Shown: positions 1 through 6,232 of the stretch, piece by piece | Layout: the number at the start of each line of letters is the position of its first letter | Numbering within the stretch: position 1 is the first letter of the stretch | The notes under the pieces: model-generated | What the model was told of the DNA's origin: nothing | Databases searched by the model: none | Seen by the model: the letters and a program-made list of their open reading frames with translations, nothing else | Source: an uncultured Clostridia bacterium | Lineage (GTDB): Bacteria; Bacillota; Clostridia; Christensenellales; Aristaeellaceae | Direction of reading: 5' to 3' | Assembly: GCA_934631985.1 (NCBI GenBank) | Contig: CAKTYE010000093.1 | Coordinates: 1 to 7,798 of the forward strand | DNA length: 7,798 bases | Program-made: the position numbers and the translations under genes

Positions 1-86
1 TAGTCCTGCGGACGGCAAGTTAGTCGTGCCGTATATGGGGCCTGTTGTAATCTGGTTGTAGCGAACTTGGATTACACGACGGAAAG

Positions 87-117
87 CCTGCGTATTCGTT
101 TTTGTCGAATACGCAGG
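87..117 (-). terminator. Hairpin just downstream of the kinase gene, probable terminator
   Basis: Perfect 12-bp inverted repeat CCTGCGTATTCG (87-98) and CGAATACGCAGG (106-117) with a 7-nt loop. It begins 7 nt past the kinase stop codon (125-127), where a terminator is expected. In the kinase direction the stem is followed only by CTTTCC, so the U-tract is weak; the other direction gives TTATTC, also weak. The position supports termination or 3'-end protection, but the tract is not canonical. Confidence 0.6.
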
Positions 118-124
118 TTATTCA

Positions 125-3100
125 TCACGCTCCCGGGTTCTGATCATCATGCTTCACCGTCAGGCCGGGGCGGCTGTTGAAGACGTTAAACTGCCAGTCA
201 TACAGGCAGTTGCCGGAGAGGTCAAGATATTTCAAGCTTGTCAGGCTGTCCAGGGGAAAGTCCTTCAGCGTGGTGATGCCGTTGTAACCAAGGCTCAACT
301 CCTTCAGGTGGATAAGCTGATCCAGATTTGCCAGCACTTCCTCCCGCCCGTACACATACGCGCCGCCGATGGACAGCTTTTCCAGGCTCTGCATACCCCG
401 CAGGAAGGACCAGTCGGGAACCGGGGTAAAGCTGATTTCCATGCTCTTCAGGGGCAGGCCGCTGAGTTGCTCCCAGTGTACCAGCTCGGCCTCGTCATAC
501 TGGTATTCCAGAGACAGGCCCTCCAGCTTCGGGAAATCATGCAGTGCCGACAGGTCATACACCTTCATCTGACCGGCAAACAGCGTCCACAGGTTCTCAC
601 TGAAGGTGCAGTTATCCAGCCCCGCCAGCGATGAAACAGGTGTGCTGACAATGCTCAAAATGCCGATGGGCAGATCACGCAGGGGCGTAAGGTCGGTGAT
701 CTGCGTGCTGGCGATGGTCAGGCAGTCCATCCGGGTCAGCGCCTGAATTCCCTCCAGGGAGGTGATGGCGTTGCCCTCGATGTTCAGCTCCCGGATGTTC
801 GTCATGGTGAAAAGGCTCTGTGCGTCCGCATCGTTCAGGCCGCAGTTGCTCAGGTATACCAGCTCCAGCACGTTGTTGCCACGCAAGGCCGCCAGGTTCT
901 GCACCTGTACGTTCCGCACGGACAGCACCTGCAGCCGGGGCAGGAAGCGCAGCTCGGACAGGTCGGCGTCCCGGTACAGCGCCGGGTAGATAAAGGGACG
1001 ATCATCCCGGTCGAAGTCCCGGTCGGTGGAGTTATAGCGATCCGAAACCATCCAGCTTTCATCGTTGTCCAGATAATCGCCGATGTTGACGGCCTGCACC
1101 TCGCAGCCCTCGGCGGTGATGCGGACGGCAGTCACGCGCTGCAAATGCGCCAGGGTCAGCTCCTCTGCACTTTCCAGGCCGAAGCATTCCCGCAGGGCGT
1201 CGCTGAGCAGGGGCATCAACTCGCACAGGGGATGCTGGCCCATGGAGCCGTCCTCCGGGTGATCGTCCCCGATGCGGTAATCGCCGTAAAGGTTCAGACC
1301 CTCCCGGCGGGGCAGGCTGTCCACGTCCAGATAATTGCCATCCAGACTCAGGCTGCGCAGCGCGGGCAGGCTGTCCAAGGGAAGCGTATCCAGGGTGGTC
1401 AGCTTATTGTGGGTCAGGTGGAGCTCCGTCAGCTCGTGCAGCACGCCGATCTCCGGCAGCATGTCGGAGGTCACGCCGCAGCCGCCCACAAACAAAGCCT
1501 TCAGCCGGGGCAGCCCCGTTAAAAAGCTCAGGTCGCTGAGGGGCGCTTCATAGATTTGCAGGTTTTCCAGCCGCAGACCGCTGAGTGCGGACAAATCCAG
1601 CGGCACATCCCTCATGCCCAGCGACAGGGTCATCAGATTGGGGAACTGCGCCACCGGGGTAAGGTCTGTCAGGTCGTTGCGGTCGATGGCAAGAAAATCC
1701 ATCGTCGCGCCAACCCGGGAGCCGATCAGCGGCTCCAGCGAATGCAGACCGGTGTTTACCAGGCGAAGCTGCGCGACAGCGGTGGACTCCTGTAGGCCGG
1801 AGAAATCCTCGATGGCGTTGCCGTCCAAGATCAGGGCGAACAGATCCGGGGCCTTGCTCAGGCCTGCCAGCGATGTAATGCGGTTGTTGGGAACAGAAAT
1901 GGTACGAATGGCGTTCAAGCTGTATAGCACCTGCATGTCGTCATTGGTCAGGCCCGTGTCGTCCAGGCAGACCTCCCAAAGCTGCATCAGGTCTGCAATC
2001 GCGGCGACATTCGTCACCTGTCGATGCTGCACATACAGGAATTGCAGGTTAGGCAACTGCGCCGCTTCAGAAAGGTCAAGCTGCTGGAGCAGCCGGCGGG
2101 ATGGCCCGTCATTCTCATGCTCGTAAATAAGAGAATGTGCTTCGGAGCCGCCGTTGTTCATCATCGCATCCTCGGTGCTTTCCGCCACGGTCAGGAAGCG
2201 GATGCCGTCATCCGATACGATCACGCCGCCCACCGTGGCAAGCTGCTCGGCGGTAAGCTGCTCCTGCGGGGAAACGTTCAGCCAGGCGCGCAGCGCGTCG
2301 CCCAGCACGGGGAAGGTCTCCGGGACGCTGGTAGGCGCTTCCGTGGGTTCCGCAGTAGGCTCCTGCGTGGGCGCGTCGGTCAGCAGGACCACCACGGGAG
2401 TCGTGGGAGCGGCGAGCCTTGTCAGCAGATATACGCCGCCGCCCAGCAGCACTGCCAGCACACAGCAGGCCGCGATGAGCGCGGAACGCGGCTTGGCCTT
2501 CTTCGGCTTCTTTTCCCGCTGCGGCAGAGGCTTTCCCTTGCCGTACAGATCCCGGGCAAAGGAGGCAACATCCTGATAGCGGTCCTCCGGCTGCACGGAC
2601 AGGCCCTTCAGCAGCGCCGCCTGCTGCCGCTCGGTCATGTCCTTGACCCCCAGCTGGCGGGGCGGTACCAGGGTATCCCGCTCCCGGCGATCGTTCGCCA
2701 TGGGCGGGGTCACGCCGGTGGTAAGCTTGTAGATGGTCGCCGCCATGGAATACACATCGGAATAGGGGCCGTCCTCTCCCACGTTGGAATACATCTCCAC
2801 CGGGGAATAGCCGGAGCGCACCACCAGCATGCGGGTGTTATGCGCGGCGGAGTTATCCAGCGCAGAGCCGAAGTCAATGAGCTTCACCACGCCTGTTTCC
2901 GACAGCATCAGGTTTTCGGGGCTGATGTCCCGGTGATAGGTGGACGCTTTATGCAGCTCCTCCAGCGTTTCCAGGGGTGTGCGAAGCAATTGCAGCGTTT
3001 CCTCCAGGGACAGCCTGCCGCCCTTCTGCGCCGCATAGACCCCCAGATTGGTGCCGGAGATGTATTCCATGATGATATAGGCTGTGCCGTTTTCCAGAAA

Positions 3101-3502
3101 GCAGTTTTTCACAGACACCACGCCGGGGGTCGTGTCGAACTTGGCGACCTTCTGCGCCTCGCGGAAGAAGCGCTCCCGCCCTTGCAGAAAGAACTGTTCG
3201 TCCTTGCCCGCAAACACGGACACGGTGTGCTGCCCCTTATCGCGGATGACCACGCCGCTGGGAAAATATTCCTTAATGGCAATGGGGATGTGCAGAAAAA
3301 GATCCCAGCCGATATAAGTGATGCCGAAGCCGCCCTCGCCCAGCACGCAGCCAACCAGGTACTGCCCCTTCAAAACGGTGCGCAGCGGCAGATGATGTGT
3401 GTCCGCGACCTGCTGACTTTCGTCAAAGCCGCACTTGGGGCATTTTGCCGCGTCTGCCGGCTTGCTGGTCATGCAACGCATGCAAAGATTGCTACCTTCC
3501 AT
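125..3502 (-). CDS. Transmembrane Ser/Thr protein kinase with zinc-ribbon N-terminus and duplicated leucine-rich-repeat ectodomain
   Basis: A predicted one-pass membrane receptor kinase that would phosphorylate Ser/Thr residues of cytoplasmic targets in response to something bound outside the cell. Numbering is from the ATG at 3502 (1125 aa). A zinc ribbon comes first (C7, C10, C21, C24). The kinase domain follows at about 47-320: glycine loop GEGGFG (55-60), lysine K77 in AIKEYF, probable helix-C E115, HRDISPEN with D192 and N197, DFG at 210-212, SPVEMY at 234-239, D249, and R308 in PEDRY. All catalytic residues are present, so it should be active. A Lys/Arg-rich stretch (329-339) precedes one membrane segment (341-362), then a Pro/Thr/Glu stalk (366-397) and LRRs to the C-terminus, in two homologous halves. 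ATG 3502 is preferred over an in-frame GTG at 3529 because AAGGAGGAA lies 6 nt upstream. This kinase type is common in Clostridia. Ligand and substrates are unknown, and no phosphatase or FHA partner lies in the window. Confidence 0.93.
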   Translation of the reverse strand: MEGSNLCMRCMTSKPADAAKCPKCGFDESQQVADTHHLPLRTVLKGQYLVGCVLGEGGFGITYIGWDLFLHIPIAIKEYFPSGVVIRDKGQHTVSVFAGKDEQFFLQGRERFFREAQKVAKFDTTPGVVSVKNCFLENGTAYIIMEYISGTNLGVYAAQKGGRLSLEETLQLLRTPLETLEELHKASTYHRDISPENLMLSETGVVKLIDFGSALDNSAAHNTRMLVVRSGYSPVEMYSNVGEDGPYSDVYSMAATIYKLTTGVTPPMANDRRERDTLVPPRQLGVKDMTERQQAALLKGLSVQPEDRYQDVASFARDLYGKGKPLPQREKKPKKAKPRSALIAACCVLAVLLGGGVYLLTRLAAPTTPVVVLLTDAPTQEPTAEPTEAPTSVPETFPVLGDALRAWLNVSPQEQLTAEQLATVGGVIVSDDGIRFLTVAESTEDAMMNNGGSEAHSLIYEHENDGPSRRLLQQLDLSEAAQLPNLQFLYVQHRQVTNVAAIADLMQLWEVCLDDTGLTNDDMQVLYSLNAIRTISVPNNRITSLAGLSKAPDLFALILDGNAIEDFSGLQESTAVAQLRLVNTGLHSLEPLIGSRVGATMDFLAIDRNDLTDLTPVAQFPNLMTLSLGMRDVPLDLSALSGLRLENLQIYEAPLSDLSFLTGLPRLKALFVGGCGVTSDMLPEIGVLHELTELHLTHNKLTTLDTLPLDSLPALRSLSLDGNYLDVDSLPRREGLNLYGDYRIGDDHPEDGSMGQHPLCELMPLLSDALRECFGLESAEELTLAHLQRVTAVRITAEGCEVQAVNIGDYLDNDESWMVSDRYNSTDRDFDRDDRPFIYPALYRDADLSELRFLPRLQVLSVRNVQVQNLAALRGNNVLELVYLSNCGLNDADAQSLFTMTNIRELNIEGNAITSLEGIQALTRMDCLTIASTQITDLTPLRDLPIGILSIVSTPVSSLAGLDNCTFSENLWTLFAGQMKVYDLSALHDFPKLEGLSLEYQYDEAELVHWEQLSGLPLKSMEISFTPVPDWSFLRGMQSLEKLSIGGAYVYGREEVLANLDQLIHLKELSLGYNGITTLKDFPLDSLTSLKYLDLSGNCLYDWQFNVFNSRPGLTVKHDDQNPGA
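137..2308 (-). repeat. Tandem duplication of LRR-ectodomain unit inside the kinase gene (unit A 1250-2308, unit B 137-1219)
   Basis: The extracellular part consists of two copies of one unit, each a helical cap followed by LRRs. Unit A is residues 399-751 and unit B 762-1122, numbered from the ATG at 3502. Matching landmarks run in the same order: GDALRAWL (401) with SDALRECF (767), LPNLQFLYV (483) with LPRLQVLSV (854), RITSLAGL with AITSLEGI, LSDLSFLTGLPRL with VPDWSFLRGMQSL, and PLDSLPALRSLSLDGNYL with PLDSLTSLKYLDLSGNCL. The offset between copies drifts only from 366 to about 375 residues, so the whole unit was duplicated and later collected small indels. The copies are well diverged, so this is an old protein-level duplication. 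Single LRRs of about 21-25 residues lie inside each unit. Confidence 0.82.
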
Positions 3503-3508
3503 GATGAG

Positions 3509-3517
3509 TTCCTCCTT
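3509..3517 (-). promoter_or_regulatory. Ribosome binding site that fixes the kinase start
   Basis: On the minus strand AAGGAGGAA lies 6 nt before the ATG at 3502. The alternative in-frame GTG at 3529 lies upstream of this site, and translation from it would read through the Shine-Dalgarno sequence as Lys-Glu-Glu. The ATG gives a protein beginning MEGSNLCMRC, placing the first zinc cysteine at residue 7. Confidence 0.85.
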
Positions 3518-3580
3518 CGCTGAAGCCACCGACTGCGCGTCCCGCGGTCAGAAACGCAGCTGACGAATTGATCTGAGTGC

Positions 3581-3589
3581 ATTATAGCA
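3581..3589 (-). promoter_or_regulatory. Extended -10 promoter element for the kinase gene
   Basis: The minus strand reads TGCTATAAT, a perfect -10 hexamer (3581-3586) with the upstream TG of an extended -10. No good -35 lies 16-18 nt upstream (the sequence there is AAAACC or similar), which extended -10 promoters tolerate. Transcription would start near 3574, giving a leader of about 70 nt before the ATG at 3502. Confidence 0.6.
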
Positions 3590-3629
3590 TAAAGGAGAAA
3601 GCTGGTTTTCTGTTGGATTCCTGCGCCGT

Positions 3630-3671
3630 AAAAAAGCCCTCTTCGCCCCAAACGTCGGGTCAAAGAGGGCT
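3630..3671 (-). terminator. Intrinsic terminator on the minus strand, upstream of the kinase promoter
   Basis: Arms AGCCCTCTT (3635-3643) and AAGAGGGCT (3663-3671) form a 9-bp stem with a further CCC/GGG pairing inside the loop. On the minus strand the stem runs straight into six Ts (3635-3630), a canonical intrinsic terminator. On the plus strand nothing U-rich follows, so it works only towards the kinase gene. It sits between the two divergent promoters, with no recognisable minus-strand gene feeding into it. It may insulate the kinase from antisense transcription of guaA, or end a short RNA. Confidence 0.72.
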
Positions 3672-3751
3672 GTCCTGCGCCGCGCCTATAAAATGGAGAT
3701 TTTTTCTTGCCCGCCCGTCCGGGCCGCGGTCGTTTTGATCGTGATTTGCCC

Positions 3752-3780
3752 TTGCGAAAAGCAGGGAGTTGTGGCACAAT
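3752..3780 (+). promoter_or_regulatory. Probable guaA promoter
   Basis: TTGCGA (3752-3757) and CACAAT (3775-3780) are separated by exactly 17 nt, and each matches the sigma-A consensus at four of six positions. TG lies just before the -10 (TGGCACAAT). The predicted start near 3787 leaves a leader of about 24 nt, too short for a riboswitch. Confidence 0.5.
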
Positions 3781-3797
3781 AGGACGTGAAAGCAACG

Positions 3798-3804
3798 AGG
3801 AGGG
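3798..3804 (+). promoter_or_regulatory. Ribosome binding site of guaA
   Basis: AGGAGGG ends 6 nt before the ATG at 3811, close to the ideal match and spacing. It supports the start that gives MAETQKIVILDFGGQY, the usual N-terminus of the amidotransferase domain. Confidence 0.8.
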
Positions 3805-3810
3805 AAGGAC

Positions 3811-5355
3811 ATGGCGGAAACGCAGAAGATCGTCATTCTGGATTTCGGCGGCCAGTACACGCAGCTGATCGCGCGGCGTGTGCGCGAGTGCAAGGTGTAC
3901 TCGGAGGTGCTGCCTTATCACGCCCCTGCGGCGCAGATTCGCGCGCTGAACCCCAAGGGCATTATTCTCAGCGGCGGCCCTGCCAGCGTGCTGGAGGAGA
4001 ACGCGCCCCGGTGCGACAAGAGCGTGTGGGAGCTGGGCGTTCCGGTGCTGGGCATTTGCTATGGCATGCAGCTGACGGCGCACCTGCTGGGCGGCACGGT
4101 GGAAAAAGCTGCGAAGCGGGAATACGGACGCATCCGCGTGACCATGGATGACCGCAGCGACCTGCTGAAGGACATGAGCGAGGCCTCCAGCAACTGGATG
4201 AGCCACACCTATCAGGTGAAAGAATGTCCGCCCGGGTTCCACGCCATCGCCCACGCGGAAAACTGCCCCGTGGCTGCCATGGCAAACCCTGAAAAGCATT
4301 TTTACGGTGTGCAGTTCCACCCGGAGGTGACGCACTCCGACGAAGGCAAGGTGCTGCTGCGCACCTTCCTGACGGATATTTGCCACTGCGACGGCGACTG
4401 GACCATGGAGGCCTATGCGCAGACGGCGGTGCGGAACATCCGCGAGGCTGTGGGCGACAAGGGAACCGTGCTGCTGGCGCTAAGCGGCGGCGTGGACTCC
4501 TCCGTGGCGGCGGCGCTGATCTACAAGGCCATCGGTGATCGGCTGACCTGCGTATATGTGGATCACGGCTTCATGCGCAAGGGCGAGAGCGAGCAGGTGG
4601 CGGAGGTCTTCGGCAAGGTGTTCCCGGTGCGCTTTATCCCCGTGGACGCTTCCGAGGAATTCTATGCAGACCTGAAGGATGTGACCGACCCCGAGCAGAA
4701 GCGCAAGATCATCGGTCGGGACTTCATTCGCGTGTTCAAGCGCGAGGCGGAAAAGCTGGGCAAGCTGGACTACTTTGCACAGGGTACCATTTACCCCGAC
4801 GTAATCGAGAGCGGTCAGGCCACGGGTGCGGCGGTCATCAAGAGCCACCACAACGTGGGCGGTCTGCCCAAGGAGCTGGGCTTTACCGAGCTGATCGAGC
4901 CGCTGCGCATGCTGTTCAAGGATGAAGTGCGCGCGCTGGGCGAAACGCTGGGGCTTCCCCACGACCTGGTCTGGCGGCAGCCCTTCCCGGGTCCCGGCCT
5001 GGCGATCCGCGTGATCGGCGCGGTGGACCGTGAGAAGGTCGAAATTGTGCGAGCCAGCGATGCGATCCTGCGGGAGGAGATCAAGAACGCAGGCCTGGAG
5101 GGCGACATTCACCAGTATTTCACCGTACTGACGGGCATTCGCAGCGTAGGCGTAATGGGCGACGAGCGCACCTATGACTACACCGTTGCGCTGCGCGCCG
5201 TAACGACGGACGACTTTATGACTGCGGACTGGGCGCGCATCCCCTACGACGTGGTGCGGGTAATTTCCGCGCGGATTGTCAATGAGGTTACGCATGTGAA
5301 CCGCGTGGTGCTGGACGTGACGACCAAGCCGCCGGCGAGTATTGAGTGGGAATAA
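3811..5355 (+). CDS. guaA: GMP synthase (glutamine-hydrolysing)
   Basis: Converts XMP to GMP using ATP and ammonia from glutamine (EC 6.3.5.2), the last step of de novo guanine nucleotide synthesis, in the cytoplasm. The 514-aa length is typical of the family. The N-terminal class I glutamine amidotransferase domain (about 6-190) has SGGPASV (54-60), nucleophile C83 in GICYGMQL, and H170 and E172 in QFHPEV completing the triad. The ATP pyrophosphatase domain carries the P-loop LSGGVDSS (224-231). The C-terminal dimerisation domain has GPGLAIRVIG and ends in TTKPPASIEWE, the usual GuaA terminus. Nothing is truncated or substituted. It has its own promoter and RBS, is divergent from the kinase gene, and is followed by a terminator, so it is probably monocistronic. 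No guanine riboswitch is visible. Confidence 0.98.
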   Translation: MAETQKIVILDFGGQYTQLIARRVRECKVYSEVLPYHAPAAQIRALNPKGIILSGGPASVLEENAPRCDKSVWELGVPVLGICYGMQLTAHLLGGTVEKAAKREYGRIRVTMDDRSDLLKDMSEASSNWMSHTYQVKECPPGFHAIAHAENCPVAAMANPEKHFYGVQFHPEVTHSDEGKVLLRTFLTDICHCDGDWTMEAYAQTAVRNIREAVGDKGTVLLALSGGVDSSVAAALIYKAIGDRLTCVYVDHGFMRKGESEQVAEVFGKVFPVRFIPVDASEEFYADLKDVTDPEQKRKIIGRDFIRVFKREAEKLGKLDYFAQGTIYPDVIESGQATGAAVIKSHHNVGGLPKELGFTELIEPLRMLFKDEVRALGETLGLPHDLVWRQPFPGPGLAIRVIGAVDREKVEIVRASDAILREEIKNAGLEGDIHQYFTVLTGIRSVGVMGDERTYDYTVALRAVTTDDFMTADWARIPYDVVRVISARIVNEVTHVNRVVLDVTTKPPASIEWE

Positions 5356-5356
5356 T

Positions 5357-5406
5357 GAAAAAGTGGCTGTGAAGGGCTGCAAAGCCTTGAAAACACGCAC
5401 TTTTTC
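5357..5406 (+). terminator. Probable guaA terminator
   Basis: Arms GAAAAAGTG (5357-5365) and CACTTTTTC (5398-5406) enclose a second imperfect hairpin made from AAGGGCT and AGCCTT. The structure starts 1 nt after the guaA TAA. The outer right arm supplies a five-T tract, so either the inner hairpin with that tract or the whole structure could terminate guaA transcription. Confidence 0.6.
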
Positions 5407-5521
5407 AAAGATGGTTTGCCTGTTTGATATCAAAATGATAGCAGCCGCGGCGTTTACGCTATTCTGATGTGCCAGATGGCGCGAATGGCTTGCGAGTGCT
5501 GGAATATAACTTTATAGGATG

Positions 5522-5573
5522 AACAAAAGGCTCTGCTGACTTCTGTGAAGGAAGAACGGCAGAGCCTTTTGTT
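5522..5573. terminator. Bidirectional intrinsic terminator
   Basis: Perfect 15-bp arms AACAAAAGGCTCTGC (5522-5536) and GCAGAGCCTTTTGTT (5559-5573) around a 22-nt loop. Both strands read CTCTGC or GCAGAG stems running into CCTTTTGTT, so it can work either way. On the minus strand it begins one base after the TAA of the small ORF at 5575-5811, the position expected for that gene's own terminator. On the plus strand it backs up the guaA terminator. Confidence 0.75.
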
Positions 5574-5574
5574 A

Positions 5575-5811
5575 TTACTCGGATTGATTTGTGGGGAAAT
5601 TGGTGAATATATCGGGGGTGATATAATGCCAGTGACCGGTAGTATCGTACTTGGGATAGTAGTCACGCCAGCGTGCGTATTCCTCCGGGGAAATTTCGCC
5701 GTCCTGCATTTTCTCTTTCATTTGCGCCCATGCAATCAGCATTTCCGAAAGCGATACAGCTTTCGCACTGCGAGCGGCATTGACGCGAAGATGTGCTTCG
5801 CCGTTGCACAT
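5575..5811 (-). CDS. Small unrecognised acidic protein, possibly the C-terminal remnant of a longer gene
   Basis: A 78-residue frame starting MCNGEAHLRV, with a helical, charged middle (MLIAWAQMKEKMQDGEISPEEY) and an aromatic C-terminal part (ARWRDYYPKYDTTGHWHY). The ISPEEYxRWRxxYPxYDTT pattern resembles, from memory, the ends of small uncharacterised Firmicutes proteins from mobile or phage-like regions; I assign no function. It looks genuinely coding because it reads as coherent protein and its stop abuts a strong terminator. The start is doubtful: no Shine-Dalgarno precedes ATG 5811, and the frame stays open upstream to a TAA at 5902-5904 with protein-like content (for example VTENLRAYIIEL) but no ATG, GTG or TTG. 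A gene that lost its 5' end or took a frameshift is as likely as an intact small gene. Confidence 0.5.
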   Translation of the reverse strand: MCNGEAHLRVNAARSAKAVSLSEMLIAWAQMKEKMQDGEISPEEYARWRDYYPKYDTTGHWHYITPDIFTNFPTNQSE

Positions 5812-5935
5812 GAGTTCAATGATGTATGCCCTGAGATTTTCCGTGACCCTACACTTCTTGTTAAGTGGTTGGAAAAGAACGAATAGACATCTGAAATCGC
5901 TTTATGGTATAGAAAAATCAATGATCTCCACACGC

Positions 5936-6043
5936 TCATTCTTGAATTAACAATCTAATAACTGCTTCTCCAGCTCGACGCAAAGAAGTAGCAAAGGCAA
6001 AAGAATAAACTTTTTCATTACGCTGGTAGCAGCATACAAGTGG
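5936..6043 (-). pseudogene. Start-less 35-codon open frame, possible gene remnant
   Basis: Between a TAA at 6044-6046 and a TGA at 5936-5938 the minus strand has 35 open codons with no start codon. The translation includes YQRNEKVYSFAFATSLRRAG followed by EAVIRLLIQE, which reads like the helical end of a real protein. It is in a different frame from the small ORF at 5575-5811, and it lies in the AT-rich part of the intergenic region. I do not recognise a family. Chance is possible at this length. Confidence 0.2.
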
Positions 6044-6056
6044 TTACCTGACAACA

Positions 6057-6085
6057 TATTTGAAATAATGGCATTGCTTCAAATA
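6057..6085. repeat. Short inverted repeat in AT-rich intergenic DNA
   Basis: TATTTGAA (6057-6064) and TTCAAATA (6078-6085) are perfect 8-nt inverted arms, 13 nt apart. No T-tract follows, so it is not a terminator. It could be a weak operator, an element end or chance. Confidence 0.35.
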
Positions 6086-6101
6086 GTCTGCATGCTCTAC
6101 A

Positions 6102-6121
6102 TATGATTACAGCAAATCATA
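6102..6121. repeat. Short hairpin in AT-rich intergenic DNA
   Basis: TATGATT (6102-6108) and AATCATA (6115-6121) are perfect 7-nt arms around a 6-nt loop, 16 nt from the inverted repeat at 6057-6085. No gene start is close by. Weakly stable, function unknown. Confidence 0.3.
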
Positions 6122-6174
6122 AACAGCACTTACGATATAGCAGGCCCCACAATTTCACCAGCCTTTCCGTACCT

Positions 6175-6208
6175 AAAAGGAGGACTGCCCCATCCGGGGC
6201 AGTCCTCC
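6175..6208 (-). terminator. Intrinsic terminator of the solute-binding protein gene
   Basis: Perfect 13-bp arms GGAGGACTGCCCC (6179-6191) and GGGGCAGTCCTCC (6196-6208) with a 4-nt loop. It begins 24 nt past the stop codon at 6233-6235. On the minus strand the stem is followed by TTTTAGG (6178-6175 are Ts). The strong GC stem and its position make it the terminator of the binding-protein gene; there is thus no downstream permease gene in the same transcript here. Confidence 0.85.
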
Positions 6209-6232
6209 AATGTTTTTACCTTGCAAACCGGC

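Larger units (their letters stand above)
5880..6178. other. AT-rich intergenic stretch without an intact gene
   Basis: Base composition drops here: positions 5941-6180 contain 93 G or C in 240 (39%), against 39 in 60 (65%) for a guaA sample at 4021-4080. Apart from the start-less frame at 5936-6043 and two small inverted repeats, I see no gene, RNA gene, promoter of quality or transposon end. The composition and broken frames suggest eroded acquired DNA. Confidence 0.5.

Noticed and set aside
2..61. Open plus-strand frame ending in TAG at 59-61, possibly the tail of a convergent gene
   Set aside because: Only 19 codons are visible, with no recognisable motif, so it cannot be told from chance.
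2024..3523. 499-codon open frame on the plus strand opposite the kinase
   Set aside because: It lies wholly antisense to a protein with intact kinase motifs, and its translation is rich in His, Gln, Arg and Gly with no domain; it is a shadow of GC-rich codon use.
3503..3529. Upstream GTG start for the kinase (nine extra residues)
   Set aside because: The Shine-Dalgarno sequence lies downstream of this GTG and is correctly spaced for the ATG at 3502.
3672..3810. Possible guanine riboswitch before guaA
   Set aside because: The predicted leader is only about 24 nt and none of the conserved purine-aptamer loop sequences is present.
3469..4386. 305-codon minus-strand frame across the guaA start and the divergent promoters
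   Set aside because: It crosses two promoters and a strong terminator, overlaps the start of both real genes, and has no recognisable protein character.
4480..5433. 317-codon minus-strand frame opposite guaA
   Set aside because: Antisense to the fully conserved ATP-pyrophosphatase and dimerisation domains, low-complexity composition, no RBS or domain; shadow frame.
5545..5886. 113-codon plus-strand frame opposite the small minus-strand ORF
   Set aside because: It starts inside the loop of the bidirectional terminator and has no RBS; the minus-strand reading has the more protein-like composition and a properly placed terminator.
6001..6020. Minus-strand ATG reading MKKFILLPLLLLCVEL, resembling a lipoprotein signal
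   Set aside because: The frame stops after 23 codons, there is no clear RBS, and AT-rich DNA readily yields such Lys-Leu strings.
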